The notes beneath the pieces are model-generated. The model saw nothing but the letters and a program-made list of their open reading frames with translations. It was not told the origin of the DNA and made no database searches. The position numbers and the translations under genes were made by a program. From Propioniciclava sinopodophylli (GTDB taxonomy: Bacteria > Actinomycetota > Actinomycetes > Propionibacteriales > Propionibacteriaceae), in contig NZ_SDMQ01000010.1 in NCBI RefSeq assembly GCF_004324755.1, positions 59,840 through 123,839 on the forward strand: DNA of 64,000 nucleotides, written 5' to 3'. Shown here piece after piece: positions 15,542 through 25,664 of the stretch (positions are counted from its first letter, which is position 1; each line of letters starts with the position of its first letter).

Positions 15542-15752
15542 TGGGGTGACCGGCGCCTGGTGACCTGCCGATCGATGATCCCCGAGTACCGGGATCCGAC
15601 CGGCCCGTCACCTGGCTGGTCCGACAGGTCGCCCCGTCGTAGGGATCCCCTTCCAGTGGATCATCAGCTGCCCCGAAGGGCGGCGTAGGACATTTGTATC
15701 CCGGGCCTACGAAGGGCGCAACCCCTGGTCACGAACTACTGGGATGGAATTC

Positions 15753-15817
15753 GTCACCCACAGGTTCACCCACAGTTCGTCCACGGAAACCTGACGTTCA
15801 TCCACGTGATGTCCACA
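15753..15817 (+). promoter_or_regulatory. Five helically phased DnaA-box-like sites
   Basis: Five same-strand decamers of the form TTCnnCCAC(A/G) have cores at 15758, 15770, 15781, 15802 and 15813, spaced 12, 11, 21 and 11 bp, close to whole helix turns. They resemble TTGTCCACA but none is a perfect DnaA box. The binding protein is unknown. Confidence 0.4.
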
Positions 15818-15837
15818 ACCGCGGCCCGGGACGACCC

Positions 15838-16626
15838 TCAGGACGTGGGGGGCGAGACCTCGTTCGGCACCGCGCCGCCGTAGCGACGGTCGCGCTGGGC
15901 GTACAGCTGGATGGCGTGCCACAGGTCGCGCCGGTCGAAGTCGGGCCACAGCCGGTCGAGGAACACCATCTCGGCGTACGCCATCTGCCACAGCAGGAAG
16001 TTGGACGTGCGCTGCTCGCCCGAGGATCGGATGAACAGGTCGACGTCCGGCACCTCGGGGGCGTAAAGCCGCGCGCCGATCGACTTCTCGGTGATCCGGT
16101 CGGGGTCGATCCGTCCGGCAGCGGCGTCCGCGGCCAGGGCGCGCACGGCGTCCACGATTTCGGAGCGTCCGCCGTAGTTCACGCAGAACTGCAGCGTGAG
16201 CGTGGTGTTGTGGCGGCTCATCCGCTCGGCGACCCTGAGCTCGTTGATGACGCTCTTCCACAGGCGTGGCTCGCGCCCGGCCCACACGATGCGGACGCCG
16301 AGATCGTTCAGCTCGTCGCGGCGGCGGTGGATGACGTCGCGGTTGAACCCCATCAGCCAGCGCACCTCGTCGGGGGAGCGCTTCCAGTTCTCGGTGGAGA
16401 ACGCGTAGGCCGACAGGTACTTCACGCCGATCTCCACCGCACCGTGGATGACGTCGAGCAGGGACGCCTCGCCGCGCGCGTGCCCGTCCGTGCGAGGGAG
16501 GTTGCGCTCCTTGGCCCAGCGGCCGTTGCCGTCCATGACGATGGCGACGTGCTCGGGGACGAACTTCTTCGGGATCGCCGGCGGCCGCGCGCCGCTCGGG
16601 TGTGGTGTCGGCGGGATCGGGCTCAC
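15838..16626 (-). CDS. uppS: Isoprenyl transferase (undecaprenyl/decaprenyl diphosphate synthase)
   Basis: A cis-prenyltransferase of 262 residues that builds the long-chain lipid carrier for cell-wall synthesis. [15 protein letters not shown] (about 28-42) contains the catalytic Asp32, [10 protein letters not shown] is the family FSTENW motif, and [15 protein letters not shown] near the C-terminus binds diphosphate. The product length (C30, C50 or C55) cannot be told from this. GTG start; TAGGGT ends 6 bases before it, so the mRNA is probably leaderless. It stays next to recO and zur, as in mycobacteria, but with lar genes between. Confidence 0.93.
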   Translation of the reverse strand: MSPIPPTPHPSGARPPAIPKKFVPEHVAIVMDGNGRWAKERNLPRTDGHARGEASLLDVIHGAVEIGVKYLSAYAFSTENWKRSPDEVRWLMGFNRDVIHRRRDELNDLGVRIVWAGREPRLWKSVINELRVAERMSRHNTTLTLQFCVNYGGRSEIVDAVRALAADAAAGRIDPDRITEKSIGARLYAPEVPDVDLFIRSSGEQRTSNFLLWQMAYAEMVFLDRLWPDFDRRDLWHAIQLYAQRDRRYGGAVPNEVSPPTS

Positions 16627-16667
16627 ACCGCGACCCTAGTGCTCCCGCGTCGGCCAGAATGGCAGGC

Positions 16668-17975
16668 ATGCACGCGTGGTTCGACATCTCCGCCGGGGTC
16701 GCCGGTGACATGCTCCTGGGCGCCCTGCTGGACGCCGGCGCCGACGTCACCGCCGTGCAGGCGGCCATCGACGCGGTGGCGCCGGGGTCGGTGCGGCTCG
16801 AGTCCTCTGCGGTGACCCGGGGCGGCCAGCGGGCGACCAAGGCGCGCGTCCGTGTGCTGGTCGATGACCCGCCCCACCGCCAGTGGTCGTCGATTCGGGC
16901 CGCCCTGGCTGGGGCCGGGCTGGATGAGCGGGCACGGGAGTGGGCGTTGGCGGCCTTCGGCCGGTTGGCGGACGCCGAGGGTCGCGTCCACGGGGTGGAC
17001 CCGGACACGGTGCACTTCCACGAGGTCGGCGCCCTCGACTCGATCGCCGACGTCGTCGGGACGTGCGCGGCGCTGGTGGCGCTGGGCGTCACGACGGTGT
17101 CCGCGTCCCCGGTGCGGTTGGGGTCCGGACGCGTGCGTGCGGCGCACGGCGACATCCCTGTGCCCGTGCCCGCCGTCGCCGAGTTGAGCATCGGGTGGCA
17201 GGTGTACCCGACGCCTGAGTCCGGGCGGGTGGTTGGGGCCGGCGAGGCCCACGCTCGGACGGGTGGGCCTGCCGGAGCCCACCACCATCACCAGCACGAC
17301 GCGCCCGCGGAGACGACGACGCCGCAGGCGGCGGGGGAGCTCGCGACGCCCACCGGGCTCGCCGTGGTGCGAGCAGTGGCGTCGGCTTGCGAGCCCCTGC
17401 CGGGCATGACGGTGGCGTCCGTCGGGGTCGGCGCCGGCGGCAAGGACTTCGCGGGGTGGCCCAACGTGGTGCGCGTGGTGCTGGGTGAGGCGTCCGGAGT
17501 CGCCGAACGGGGAATGGTCGAGGTCCGGGCCAACGTCGACGACCTGGACCCGCGGATGTGGCCCGGCGTCCTCGACGCGCTGCTGGTGGCCGGTGCCGCC
17601 GACGCGTGGCTGGTGCCGATCCAGATGAAGAAGGGGCGCCCCGCGTTCACGGTTCACGCGCTGACGGGTGCCGGGGCCCGCGACGCCGTCGTGGAGGTGT
17701 TGCTGACACGGACGACGACGCTCGGGGTGCGTGAATCCGCCGTGGAGCGGACCATCCTCGACCGCACCTGGGTCGACGTCGACGTGCTGGGACACGCCGT
17801 GCCGGTCAAGGTGGGCTCACGCGCCGGGACGATCCTGCATGCGACACCCGAGTTCAGCGCGGTGGCCGAGGCGGCCCGGGCCTCGGGGCTGTCGGAAGCC
17901 GACGTGGCCCACCGCGCCCAGGCCGCGGCGTTGGCGTCCGGACTGGCGCCGGGCGCCCCCCTCCCGCCGGCCTGA
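16668..17975 (+). CDS. larC: Nickel-pincer cofactor nickel insertase LarC
   Basis: LarC inserts nickel into the dithiodicarboxylate pincer made by LarB and LarE, as a CTP-dependent cyclometallase. This copy has 435 residues in one frame, whereas Lactobacillus splits it by a ribosomal frameshift. MHAWFDISAGVAGDMLLGALLDAG is the usual start; a HHHHQH patch near residue 206 fits metal handling; VEVRANVDDLDPRMWP begins the C-terminal domain. ATG 16668 is preferred to 16659 because CAGAAT ends 7 bases before it. No larA is in the window, so the client enzyme is elsewhere. Confidence 0.92.
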   Translation: MHAWFDISAGVAGDMLLGALLDAGADVTAVQAAIDAVAPGSVRLESSAVTRGGQRATKARVRVLVDDPPHRQWSSIRAALAGAGLDERAREWALAAFGRLADAEGRVHGVDPDTVHFHEVGALDSIADVVGTCAALVALGVTTVSASPVRLGSGRVRAAHGDIPVPVPAVAELSIGWQVYPTPESGRVVGAGEAHARTGGPAGAHHHHQHDAPAETTTPQAAGELATPTGLAVVRAVASACEPLPGMTVASVGVGAGGKDFAGWPNVVRVVLGEASGVAERGMVEVRANVDDLDPRMWPGVLDALLVAGAADAWLVPIQMKKGRPAFTVHALTGAGARDAVVEVLLTRTTTLGVRESAVERTILDRTWVDVDVLGHAVPVKVGSRAGTILHATPEFSAVAEAARASGLSEADVAHRAQAAALASGLAPGAPLPPA

Positions 17976-17983
17976 CGCACTCT

Positions 17984-18170
17984 CCGCCGAGAGCCCCGGC
18001 CAGAGGCTGTCGGCGCACAGACCTGGGGCTGTCGGCGCTCAAACTCGGGGCTGTCGGCGCTCAAACTCGGGGCTGTCGGCGCTCAAACTCGGGGCTGTCG
18101 GCGCTCAAACTCGGGGCTGTCGGCGCTCAAACCCGGGGCTGTCGGCGCTCAGACCCGGGGCTGTCGGCGG
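17984..18170. repeat. 22-bp tandem repeat array between larC and larE, 8 units
   Basis: GGCTGTCGGCG recurs at 18005, 18027, 18049, 18071, 18093, 18115, 18137 and 18159 with an exact 22-bp period; the filler is mostly CTCAAACTCGG. The upstream edge is CGCCGAGAGCCCCGG, an inverted variant that pairs with the first unit (one mismatch) into a hairpin. The array lies between larC and the larE promoter. There are no spacers, so it is not CRISPR. Confidence 0.9.
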
Positions 18171-18187
18171 GGGCTAGACTCCGGCGG

Positions 18188-19036
18188 GTGACAGCTTTCG
18201 CGGACCTGCCGGATGCCGAGCGCGCCGATGCGGCCGCGGTGGCCGCGCTCATCGCCGGTGTCGGACGCCTCGGGGTCGCCTATTCCGGGGGTGTCGACTC
18301 CGCCGTCCTGCTCGCCGTCGCCACCCGGGCCCTCGGCCGTGAGAACGCCGTCGGGCTGCTGGCCGTCTCCGACTCCCTCGCCTCCGACGAGCACGCCCTG
18401 GCCCGCACGACCGCCGAGCAGATGGACGCCCGGCTGGTCGAGTTCGAGACCCACGAGGGCGACAACCCGGCCTATCGGGCCAACGACGCCGACCGGTGCT
18501 TCCACTGCAAGGACGAGCTGTTCACCCGCATCGCCGACGACATCGTGGTGGACCACCGCCTCGACGCCGTCGCCTACGGCGAGAACGCCGATGACGCCGT
18601 CCGGATCGACCGGCCCGGCGCCCGGGCCGCCACCGACCACGCCGTCCTGCGCCCACTGGCGGACGCCGGCCTGACCAAGCCCCGCGTCCGCGCCTTGGCC
18701 CGCGCCCTCGGCCTGGCCGTGGCCGACAAGCCCGCCGCGCCGTGCCTGGCCTCCCGCATCCCGCACGGCCAGGAGGTCACGCCCATCAAGCTCCGGCAGG
18801 TCGACGAGGCCGAGTCGGCCCTGCGCCGCCACGGCTTCACCGACTCCCGCGTCCGCCACCACGGAGACATCGCCCGCATCGAGGTGCCCGTGGCCGAGCT
18901 GGCCCGCTTCGCCGATGACGGCGTGCGCGCGGCTGTGCTGGCCGAGGTGCGCGCCGCCGGTTTCCCCTACGTCACGCTCGACCTGGCCGGCATCCAGTCC
19001 GGCGCGTTCACGCTGCAGGTGCTGCGCCATGGCTGA
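18188..19036 (+). CDS. larE: ATP-dependent sacrificial sulfur transferase LarE
   Basis: LarE adenylates and sulfurates pyridinium-3,5-biscarboxylate mononucleotide during nickel-pincer synthesis. The protein has 282 residues. The PP-loop is AYSGGVDSAVLL (about 31-42). Cys186 in APCLASRIPHG is at the position of the sulfur-donating cysteine of lactobacilli, and C104xxC107 (RCFHCKDE) adds two more; some LarE proteins use three cysteines for an iron-sulfur cluster, but equivalence cannot be judged here. TAGACT (18175-18180) ends 7 bases before the GTG, so larE has its own likely leaderless promoter after the repeats. It overlaps larB by 8 bp. Confidence 0.93.
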   Translation: MTAFADLPDAERADAAAVAALIAGVGRLGVAYSGGVDSAVLLAVATRALGRENAVGLLAVSDSLASDEHALARTTAEQMDARLVEFETHEGDNPAYRANDADRCFHCKDELFTRIADDIVVDHRLDAVAYGENADDAVRIDRPGARAATDHAVLRPLADAGLTKPRVRALARALGLAVADKPAAPCLASRIPHGQEVTPIKLRQVDEAESALRRHGFTDSRVRHHGDIARIEVPVAELARFADDGVRAAVLAEVRAAGFPYVTLDLAGIQSGAFTLQVLRHG

Positions 19037-19694
19037 CGACGACATCGCCGACCTGGACCTCGATCGCGGAGCGCGCCGCGGCGGGTTCCCCGAGGCCGTC
19101 TACTGCGAGGGGAAGTCGGTCGACCAGCTCCGCGAGATCGCCCGCCGCATCGGCGGGCGTCCCGACGTGGTCACCATCTTCACCAGGGCGGACGCCGACC
19201 GTGCGGCCGCCATCCACGAGGTGCTGCCGGACGCCCACCACGACCCGGTGGCGCGCCTGCTCGTCTGGCCGCCGCGCATGCCCGAGCCGACGGGCGAGCT
19301 CGTCGTCGTCGCGTGCGCCGGAACCTCCGACCTGCCGGTGGCCCGCGAGGCCCTGCTGACGGCCCGCCACCTCGGCCGCCGCGCCGAGTTGGTCGTCGAC
19401 GTCGGGATCGCCGGCGTCCACCGCACGCTGTCCAAGGTCGACGTCTTCCGGCGGGCCGGCGCTGTGGTGGTTGTGGCTGGCATGGACGGCGCGCTGCCCG
19501 GCTTGATCGCCGGCCTCGTGGCCTGCCCCGTGGTGGCCGTGCCCACCTCGGTCGGCTACGGCGCGGCCTTCGGCGGCATCGCGCCGCTGCTGACGATGCT
19601 CAACGCGTGCGCGCCCGGGGTGGGTGTGGTCAACATCGACAACGGCTACGGTGGCGGCCACCTCGCAGCCCAGATCGCTGCACCGCGAACCTGA
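19029..19694 (+). CDS. larB: Nickel-pincer cofactor biosynthesis carboxylase LarB
   Basis: LarB carboxylates and hydrolyses nicotinic acid adenine dinucleotide, the first step of the pincer pathway. This 221-residue protein has GFPEAVYCEGKSVDQL early, with the conserved Cys, and a PurE-like core with VACAGTSDLPVAREA and VVAGMDGALPGLIAGL. The ATG lies 8 bp inside larE, so translation is coupled. Together larC-larE-larB is a complete cofactor route without larA. Confidence 0.93.
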   Translation: MADDDIADLDLDRGARRGGFPEAVYCEGKSVDQLREIARRIGGRPDVVTIFTRADADRAAAIHEVLPDAHHDPVARLLVWPPRMPEPTGELVVVACAGTSDLPVAREALLTARHLGRRAELVVDVGIAGVHRTLSKVDVFRRAGAVVVVAGMDGALPGLIAGLVACPVVAVPTSVGYGAAFGGIAPLLTMLNACAPGVGVVNIDNGYGGGHLAAQIAAPRT

Positions 19695-19730
19695 CCGAGC
19701 GAACCCGAGCCGGGGGACAGCGAGGGCTGG

Positions 19731-20471
19731 TCAGCGCGCCACGTGCTCGATCGTGCGCAGGCCCCGCTCCAGGTGCCACGCCACGAACGCGGCGATCAGG
19801 CCCGACGCCTGGTTCCGGTTCGCCTCGTCGGCGTCCCTCGTGCCCGGCCAGTCGCCGCTGATCAGCGCCGACAGCAGCTGGAGGGTCTCGGGCCGCACCT
19901 GCGGCGTCCCCGGCGGGCGGCAGCGCACGCACACCAGGCCGCCGGCCGAGGGCGAGAACGCCTGGTGGGGGCCCCCGACGCCGCACGAGGCGCACGAATC
20001 GAGGCTGGGGGCGAAGCCGGCGGTCGCGACGGCGCGCAGCAGGTAGGAGTCCATGATGAGGGTGGCCGGACGGGGCCCGTCGGAGGTGCCGACGACCAGC
20101 GCATGCAGGGCCCCGGCGAGCAGCTGGTACTGCTGCAGCGAGGGCTCGTTCTCGATGCTGACCAGGCGGTCGGCCGTCTCCAGCATCACCTGGCCCACGG
20201 TGTAGCGCGGGTAGTCGGTGCACAGCGGCTCCGACCAGGGGTGCAGGGTGACGGCCTCGGTGATGACGTCGAGCGTCCGGCCCGTCGCGAACTGCAGGTC
20301 GACGTGGCTGAACGGCTCCAGGCGGGCCCCGAACCTGCTCGACGTGCGCCGGACGCCGCGGGCGACGGCCCGCACCTTCCCGTGCCGCCGGGACAGGAGC
20401 GTGATGATCCGGTCCGCCTCACCCAGCTTGTGGGTGCGGAGGACGACCGCCTCGTCCCGGTAGGTCGGCAC
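19731..20471 (-). CDS. recO: DNA repair protein RecO
   Basis: RecO helps load RecA on gapped DNA with RecR. The protein has 246 residues: an OB fold from residue 1 (YRDEAVVLRTHKLGEADRI) and a helical part with a zinc site, CASCGV ... CVRCRP. GTG start, 8 bp after the stop of the lipoprotein gene, so it is the last gene of a zur-lipoprotein-recO unit. Confidence 0.95.
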   Translation of the reverse strand: MPTYRDEAVVLRTHKLGEADRIITLLSRRHGKVRAVARGVRRTSSRFGARLEPFSHVDLQFATGRTLDVITEAVTLHPWSEPLCTDYPRYTVGQVMLETADRLVSIENEPSLQQYQLLAGALHALVVGTSDGPRPATLIMDSYLLRAVATAGFAPSLDSCASCGVGGPHQAFSPSAGGLVCVRCRPPGTPQVRPETLQLLSALISGDWPGTRDADEANRNQASGLIAAFVAWHLERGLRTIEHVAR

Positions 20472-20479
20472 GGCGGGCC

Positions 20480-21583
20480 TCAGCCGCCCAGCTGGGCGGG
20501 CTCGTAGAGGCCGGCGTCGAGGACGGCCTGGCGCACGGTGTCCTTGTCGAGGGCGACCGGCGTCGCCAGCAGGGCGGGGACGTGCTGGTCCAGCTCCTCC
20601 TCGGGGGTGTCCTCGCGGTCGGGCTGTCCGTCGTCATCGCGCAGCGCCGTCTGGGTGAGGCCCGGGTCGCGGCCGGACGCCAGCTCGGCGACCATCTCGG
20701 CCGTCCGCTCGGCGAGCACGTGCGTGTCGGCGAACGTGGTGGCGTACTGGACCCCCTCGGTGATCATGTGCACCGACTCGAGCTCGGCGCCCGAGCCCAC
20801 GACCAGCGGCGGACGCGAGCCGGAGGCCTCCAGGTGGGCGGCCAGGGCCCGCGCGATGGCGTCGGTCGGCGCGATGACGCCCTCCAGCTCCGTGTCGGCC
20901 GTCTCGGTGGCGGCCAGCCGCTCGAGCCGCTTGACGGCGAAGTCGGGGTCGAACCGGGCCACCTCGAGGGAGTCGAAGTCGGTCTCCATCGAAGGGATGC
21001 GTACCGTGCCGTCCATCAGCAGCGGGTACAGCTCGTCCAGCGCCCCGCGCAGCATGTCCTTGGACGCCATCTCCACGCGGTCGCCGGCGAACAGTTCCAC
21101 GTCCCACGGCTGCGGCACGCCTCGCTCGCGCAGGCCTTCCACGAGCGTCCTCGCCTGCAGGGCCCCCTCGGCGTGGGCGTCCACGGCCGCGAACTGGGTG
21201 AGGCCGTCCGAGAGCAGCGGCATGCGCTGGTAGCCGACGACCGGGATACCGGCCTCCTCTGCGCGGTCGAGGACGTCGGGGTAGGCCCGGGCGTCCACCG
21301 GCATGACCACGATCGCCTTCGCGCCGTTGTCGACCATCCACTCCAGGTCGCGGTACTGGACGGGCACGTCGTCGCCGGCCCAGCGCAGCTCCACGCGGAA
21401 GCCGGCCTCGGTCAGCTTCTCCTGCAGCAGCAGCCCGTCGCCGGCCGAGCGGGCGTCGTTCTTGTTGGGGAAGGAGACGCCGACCAGCGGCAGGTCGCTG
21501 CCGGGGTCGTTCGCGGGGGCGGAGCAGGCGGTGGCGCCCAGGGCCACGGCCGCGGCGAGCAGGCTGGCGGCCAGCTTGTGCAT
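20480..21583 (-). CDS. Sugar-type ABC substrate-binding lipoprotein (ChvE-like), no permease nearby
   Basis: A 367-residue lipoprotein: signal peptide MHKLAASLLAAAVALG, lipobox ATAC with Cys20. It has the periplasmic-binding-protein fold of sugar receptors: LVGVSFPNKNDARSAGDG, KAIVVMPVDARAYPDVLDRA, and IPVVGYQRMPL. A D-rich insert lies near the C-terminus. No ATPase or permease gene is in the window. It begins inside the stop of the Fur-family gene (TGATG), so it is translated with a metal regulator, an unusual pairing for a sugar receptor. The ligand is unknown. Confidence 0.8.
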   Translation of the reverse strand: MHKLAASLLAAAVALGATACSAPANDPGSDLPLVGVSFPNKNDARSAGDGLLLQEKLTEAGFRVELRWAGDDVPVQYRDLEWMVDNGAKAIVVMPVDARAYPDVLDRAEEAGIPVVGYQRMPLLSDGLTQFAAVDAHAEGALQARTLVEGLRERGVPQPWDVELFAGDRVEMASKDMLRGALDELYPLLMDGTVRIPSMETDFDSLEVARFDPDFAVKRLERLAATETADTELEGVIAPTDAIARALAAHLEASGSRPPLVVGSGAELESVHMITEGVQYATTFADTHVLAERTAEMVAELASGRDPGLTQTALRDDDGQPDREDTPEEELDQHVPALLATPVALDKDTVRQAVLDAGLYEPAQLGG

Positions 21584-22008
21584 CAGGTTTCCTTCGGGGA
21601 GTCGGTGGCGGCGGCGCACGGCGCGCACAGCCCGTGCAGCTCGAACGAGTGGTCGACGTCGGTGAACCCGTGCTGAGCCGCCAGCGCCGCGATCAGCTCC
21701 TCGACCCCCTCGAACTCGACCTCGAGGGTGCGTCCGCACACACGGCAGATCAGGTGGTGGTGGTGGGCGTGGGTGGCCTCGCCGCACGCGCGGTAGGACG
21801 CCTGTCCGTCGGGGGTGCGCACGACGTCCACCTCGCCCGCCTCGGCCATCGCCTGCAGGTTGCGGTAGACGGTCGCCAGGCCCACGGAATCCCCGCGGCG
21901 GCGCAACAGGTCGTGGATGTCCTGGGCCGTGCGAAACTCCTCGAGCTCGGCGAGCACCTCGGCGATCGTGGCGCGCTGGCGCGTCCGCCGCTGGGGTGTG
22001 GTGGTCAT
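21583..22008 (-). CDS. zur: Fur-family metal regulator, probably Zur
   Basis: A 141-residue winged-helix repressor of the Fur family. Residues 1-80 form the DNA-binding half (LATVYRNLQAMAEAGEVD). HAHHHHLICRVCGRT and HGLCAPC give the metal ligands and the structural CxxC pairs. Zur rather than Fur is inferred from the place next to recO, uppS and glyS, as with mycobacterial zur (furB). An SD sequence GAGGAGG stands before the ATG. It overlaps the next gene by one base. Confidence 0.85.
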   Translation of the reverse strand: MTTTPQRRTRQRATIAEVLAELEEFRTAQDIHDLLRRRGDSVGLATVYRNLQAMAEAGEVDVVRTPDGQASYRACGEATHAHHHHLICRVCGRTLEVEFEGVEELIAALAAQHGFTDVDHSFELHGLCAPCAAATDSPKET

Positions 22009-22064
22009 GTGCTCGGCCCTCCTCGTCCGCCCCAGCCTACCGGCGGGCCGCTAGGCTGGCCCGC

Positions 22065-22373
22065 ATGCTGGCTTTCAGTCGGTTCCGCGTCGCACCGGAC
22101 GCCGAGGCGTCCTTCGTCGAGCGCGCCGAGGCCGCGGTGGCATTCTTCCGGTTCCGCCCCGGCAACGTCTCGGCCGACCTCGTCCGCAACCTGGACGAGC
22201 CCGACCTGTGGGCGATCCAGACCGTCTGGGAGAACGTCGGCTCCTACCGCCGGGCCTACAACGGCTACGAGGCCAAGATGGTTCTGGTCACCCTGATGAG
22301 CGAGGCGATCGACGAGCCGTCCGCCTACGACCGGCCGGACGCCGTGGGCGACAACATCCCGCGCGGGGAGTAG
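22065..22373 (+). CDS. ABM-domain (antibiotic biosynthesis monooxygenase-like) protein
   Basis: A 102-residue protein with a dimeric alpha/beta-barrel ABM fold: MLAFSRFRVAPDAEASFVE, DLWAIQTVWENVGSYRRAY. Members include haem-degrading and small monooxygenases, but many have no known reaction. TAGGCT (22052-22057) ends 7 bases before the ATG, so it is likely leaderless, and the promoter faces that of zur. A 3' TAG doubles as the first bases of the next -10 box (TAGCGT). Confidence 0.7.
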   Translation: MLAFSRFRVAPDAEASFVERAEAAVAFFRFRPGNVSADLVRNLDEPDLWAIQTVWENVGSYRRAYNGYEAKMVLVTLMSEAIDEPSAYDRPDAVGDNIPRGE

Positions 22374-22383
22374 CGTTGCGGAC

Positions 22384-22857
22384 GTGAGGCCTCTGACGAG
22401 GAGATTCATGGCCCTGGCTGTGGCGGGCGCCGTTGTGTTGGGCGGGTGCGCGGCGATCCCCGCCGACCCGGACGGGACGCTGGATCGAGTGCGCACCCAG
22501 GGTGTCCTGCGCGCGGGCGCGTCGCCCGGGGCCGATCGGATCGAAGTCGCCGGGGCCGACGTCAGCGGGCCCGAGGCGGCCGTGGTGCAGGACTTCGCCG
22601 CCTCCCTCGGGGCGCACGTCGCGTGGAGCGTCGGTGGGGAGGAGGAGCTGGTCGCCGCCATGGAACGCGGCGAGCTGGACCTCATCGCGGGCGGCCTCAC
22701 CGACGCGTCGCCCTGGAGCGACCGCGTCGCCCTCACCCGGCCGTACATCACCAGCGCGTCGCCCGACGGCGAGCGCAAGCACGTGCTCGCGGTGCCGATG
22801 GGGGAGAACGCGCTGCTGTTCGCGCTGGAGTCCTGGCTCGATGGGCGGGCGCCGTGA
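22384..22857 (+). CDS. Minimal substrate-binding lipoprotein (SBP family 3-like)
   Basis: A 157-residue lipoprotein with lipobox VVLGGC. It matches one lobe of family 3 solute-binding proteins: DRVRTQGVLRAGASPG, then MERGELDLIAGGLTDASPWS and VALTRPYI. At about two thirds of the usual size it appears to lack much of the second lobe. TAGCGT ends 7 bases before the GTG start. Its stop overlaps the CDF transporter start (GTGA), so the two are made together; it may deliver or sense a ligand for that transporter (inference). Confidence 0.7.
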   Translation: MRPLTRRFMALAVAGAVVLGGCAAIPADPDGTLDRVRTQGVLRAGASPGADRIEVAGADVSGPEAAVVQDFAASLGAHVAWSVGGEEELVAAMERGELDLIAGGLTDASPWSDRVALTRPYITSASPDGERKHVLAVPMGENALLFALESWLDGRAP

Positions 22858-23846
22858 GCGCCCCCGGCGAGGGTGCGGCCCGCTTCGGCGACACCGAGCT
22901 GCCGCGGGAGCAGCACGACGCCCTGCGGCGGGCCACGCGGCTGCAGTGGATCGGCATCGCCTACCTGCTCTCGTGCGTCGTTGTGGTGTTCGTCGTGATG
23001 GGCTCCAGCCAGGCCATGAAGGTCGCCTGGGTTGAGGACCTGCTGTCCCTCGTCCCGCCGCTGGTCTTTTTGGCGTCGCTTCGGAGCATCCGGCGGCCGC
23101 ACAGCCCCGAGCGCCCCTACGGCCACCACCGCGCGATCGGGTCGGCCCACCTCGCCTCGGCGGTCGCCCTGTTCGGGATGGGCGCCTTCATGGTGTTCGA
23201 CTCCGGGTCGGGCCTGTTGAAGGCCGAGCACCCACCGATCGGCACCTACCAGCTTCTAGGGCAGACCGTGTGGGCTGGCTGGGTGATGATCGCCGCGATG
23301 GTCTACACCGGGGCCGGGCCGGTGATCCTCGGCCACCTGAAGAAGCCGCTCGCCGAGACCCTCCACGACAAGGTGCTCTGGGCCGACGCCGACATGAACG
23401 CGGCGGACTGGCGCACCGCCGCGGCGGCCATACTCGGCATCCTCGGCATTGGTGTCGGCTGGTGGTGGGCGGACTCGGTCGCGGCCCTCATCATCGCCGC
23501 CAGCATCGTGAAGGACGGCGTCACCGGCATCAAGAACGCCCTGCGCGACCTCATGGACGGCGAGGCGCGCACCCACGACGACGAGCGCACCCACCCTCTG
23601 GTGGGCGCCATCCTCACCGCTGCCCGCGGCCCGGCCTGGGTGGCGGACGCCGCCGTGCGCGTCCGCGACCAGGGCCACCTCTTCCACGTCGAGGTGTTCG
23701 TGGTGCCGACCGCCACGGTCGCGGTGGCCGACCTGGAAGCGCTGGCAGCCCGCATCTCGGAGCTTGACTGGAAGCTGCACGACGTGGTTGTCGCGCCGGT
23801 CTCGCGGCTCCCGGACGCGGTGCGTTCCACCCCGGCGTCCGGATAG
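22854..23846 (+). CDS. Cation diffusion facilitator-type transporter
   Basis: A 330-residue membrane protein of the CDF/ZnT type, which exports Zn2+, Fe2+, Mn2+ or similar by proton antiport. Membrane segments start at about residue 36 ([19 protein letters not shown]). [16 protein letters not shown] and [14 protein letters not shown] lie where the family's metal-site motifs are, and the C-terminal cytoplasmic domain is at about 225-320. The GTG start overlaps the preceding lipoprotein gene. Zur nearby makes zinc plausible, but no Zur box was identified. Confidence 0.85.
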   Translation: MSAPGEGAARFGDTELPREQHDALRRATRLQWIGIAYLLSCVVVVFVVMGSSQAMKVAWVEDLLSLVPPLVFLASLRSIRRPHSPERPYGHHRAIGSAHLASAVALFGMGAFMVFDSGSGLLKAEHPPIGTYQLLGQTVWAGWVMIAAMVYTGAGPVILGHLKKPLAETLHDKVLWADADMNAADWRTAAAAILGILGIGVGWWWADSVAALIIAASIVKDGVTGIKNALRDLMDGEARTHDDERTHPLVGAILTAARGPAWVADAAVRVRDQGHLFHVEVFVVPTATVAVADLEALAARISELDWKLHDVVVAPVSRLPDAVRSTPASG

Positions 23847-23908
23847 GGTGGCCCGGCAGTGGGGATGCCGGCCGGGCACCCCCAGCCGACAAGGAGGCAA
23901 CCGGTCCC

Positions 23909-25288
<1,380 letters not shown>

Positions 25289-25312
25289 GCCGCCGTCCGG
25301 GAGCCGCCCGCG

Positions 25313-25567
25313 GTGTTCCACTGGGGCGCCGACCTGGGCGAGCTAGACGCCGAGGGCTTGTCCTCGCTGGCGGCCGCGACCGCCCCGGTGGTCGCGCCCT
25401 GCAGTCCGGACGCCCCCGTGCGCGTCTCGCTCGTGCCCGAGGCGTCCACCGGCTACACCGGACGCCCGGGGCTGACCGGCTCGCGTGCCGGTCGCGCCCG
25501 GTCCCCGCGATGGGTGGGGGCGCGGTCGAACCGGGCCGGCGCCTCCTCGAACGATCCTCGATGCTGA
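25313..25567 (+). pseudogene. Remnant of GH36-type alpha-galactosidase N-terminus
   Basis: The frame reads VFHWGADLGELD, then VPEASTGYTGRPGLTGSRAGR, which resembles the N-terminal beta domain of actinobacterial alpha-galactosidases. It breaks off after about 60 residues and no catalytic domain follows. The remaining bases to 25664 show no frame I can support. It is probably decay after a deletion. Confidence 0.5.
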
Positions 25568-25664
25568 GCATGCGCCTGTGGGAGCACGAGCAGACGTTGA
25601 CGCCCTGGTCGCTGCCCTCTTCGAGCACCGGCACTGCTGGCTGGCGACCTACTTGCGCGATCGG

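Noticed and set aside
15753..15817. Chromosomal origin oriC
   Set aside because: The boxes are off the DnaA consensus and no dnaA, dnaN or rpmH lies nearby.
17984..18170. CRISPR array
   Set aside because: The 22-bp units are directly contiguous with no unique spacers, and no cas gene is near.
23847..23908. T-box or riboswitch before glyS
   Set aside because: The gap is only about 60 bp with no leader structure.
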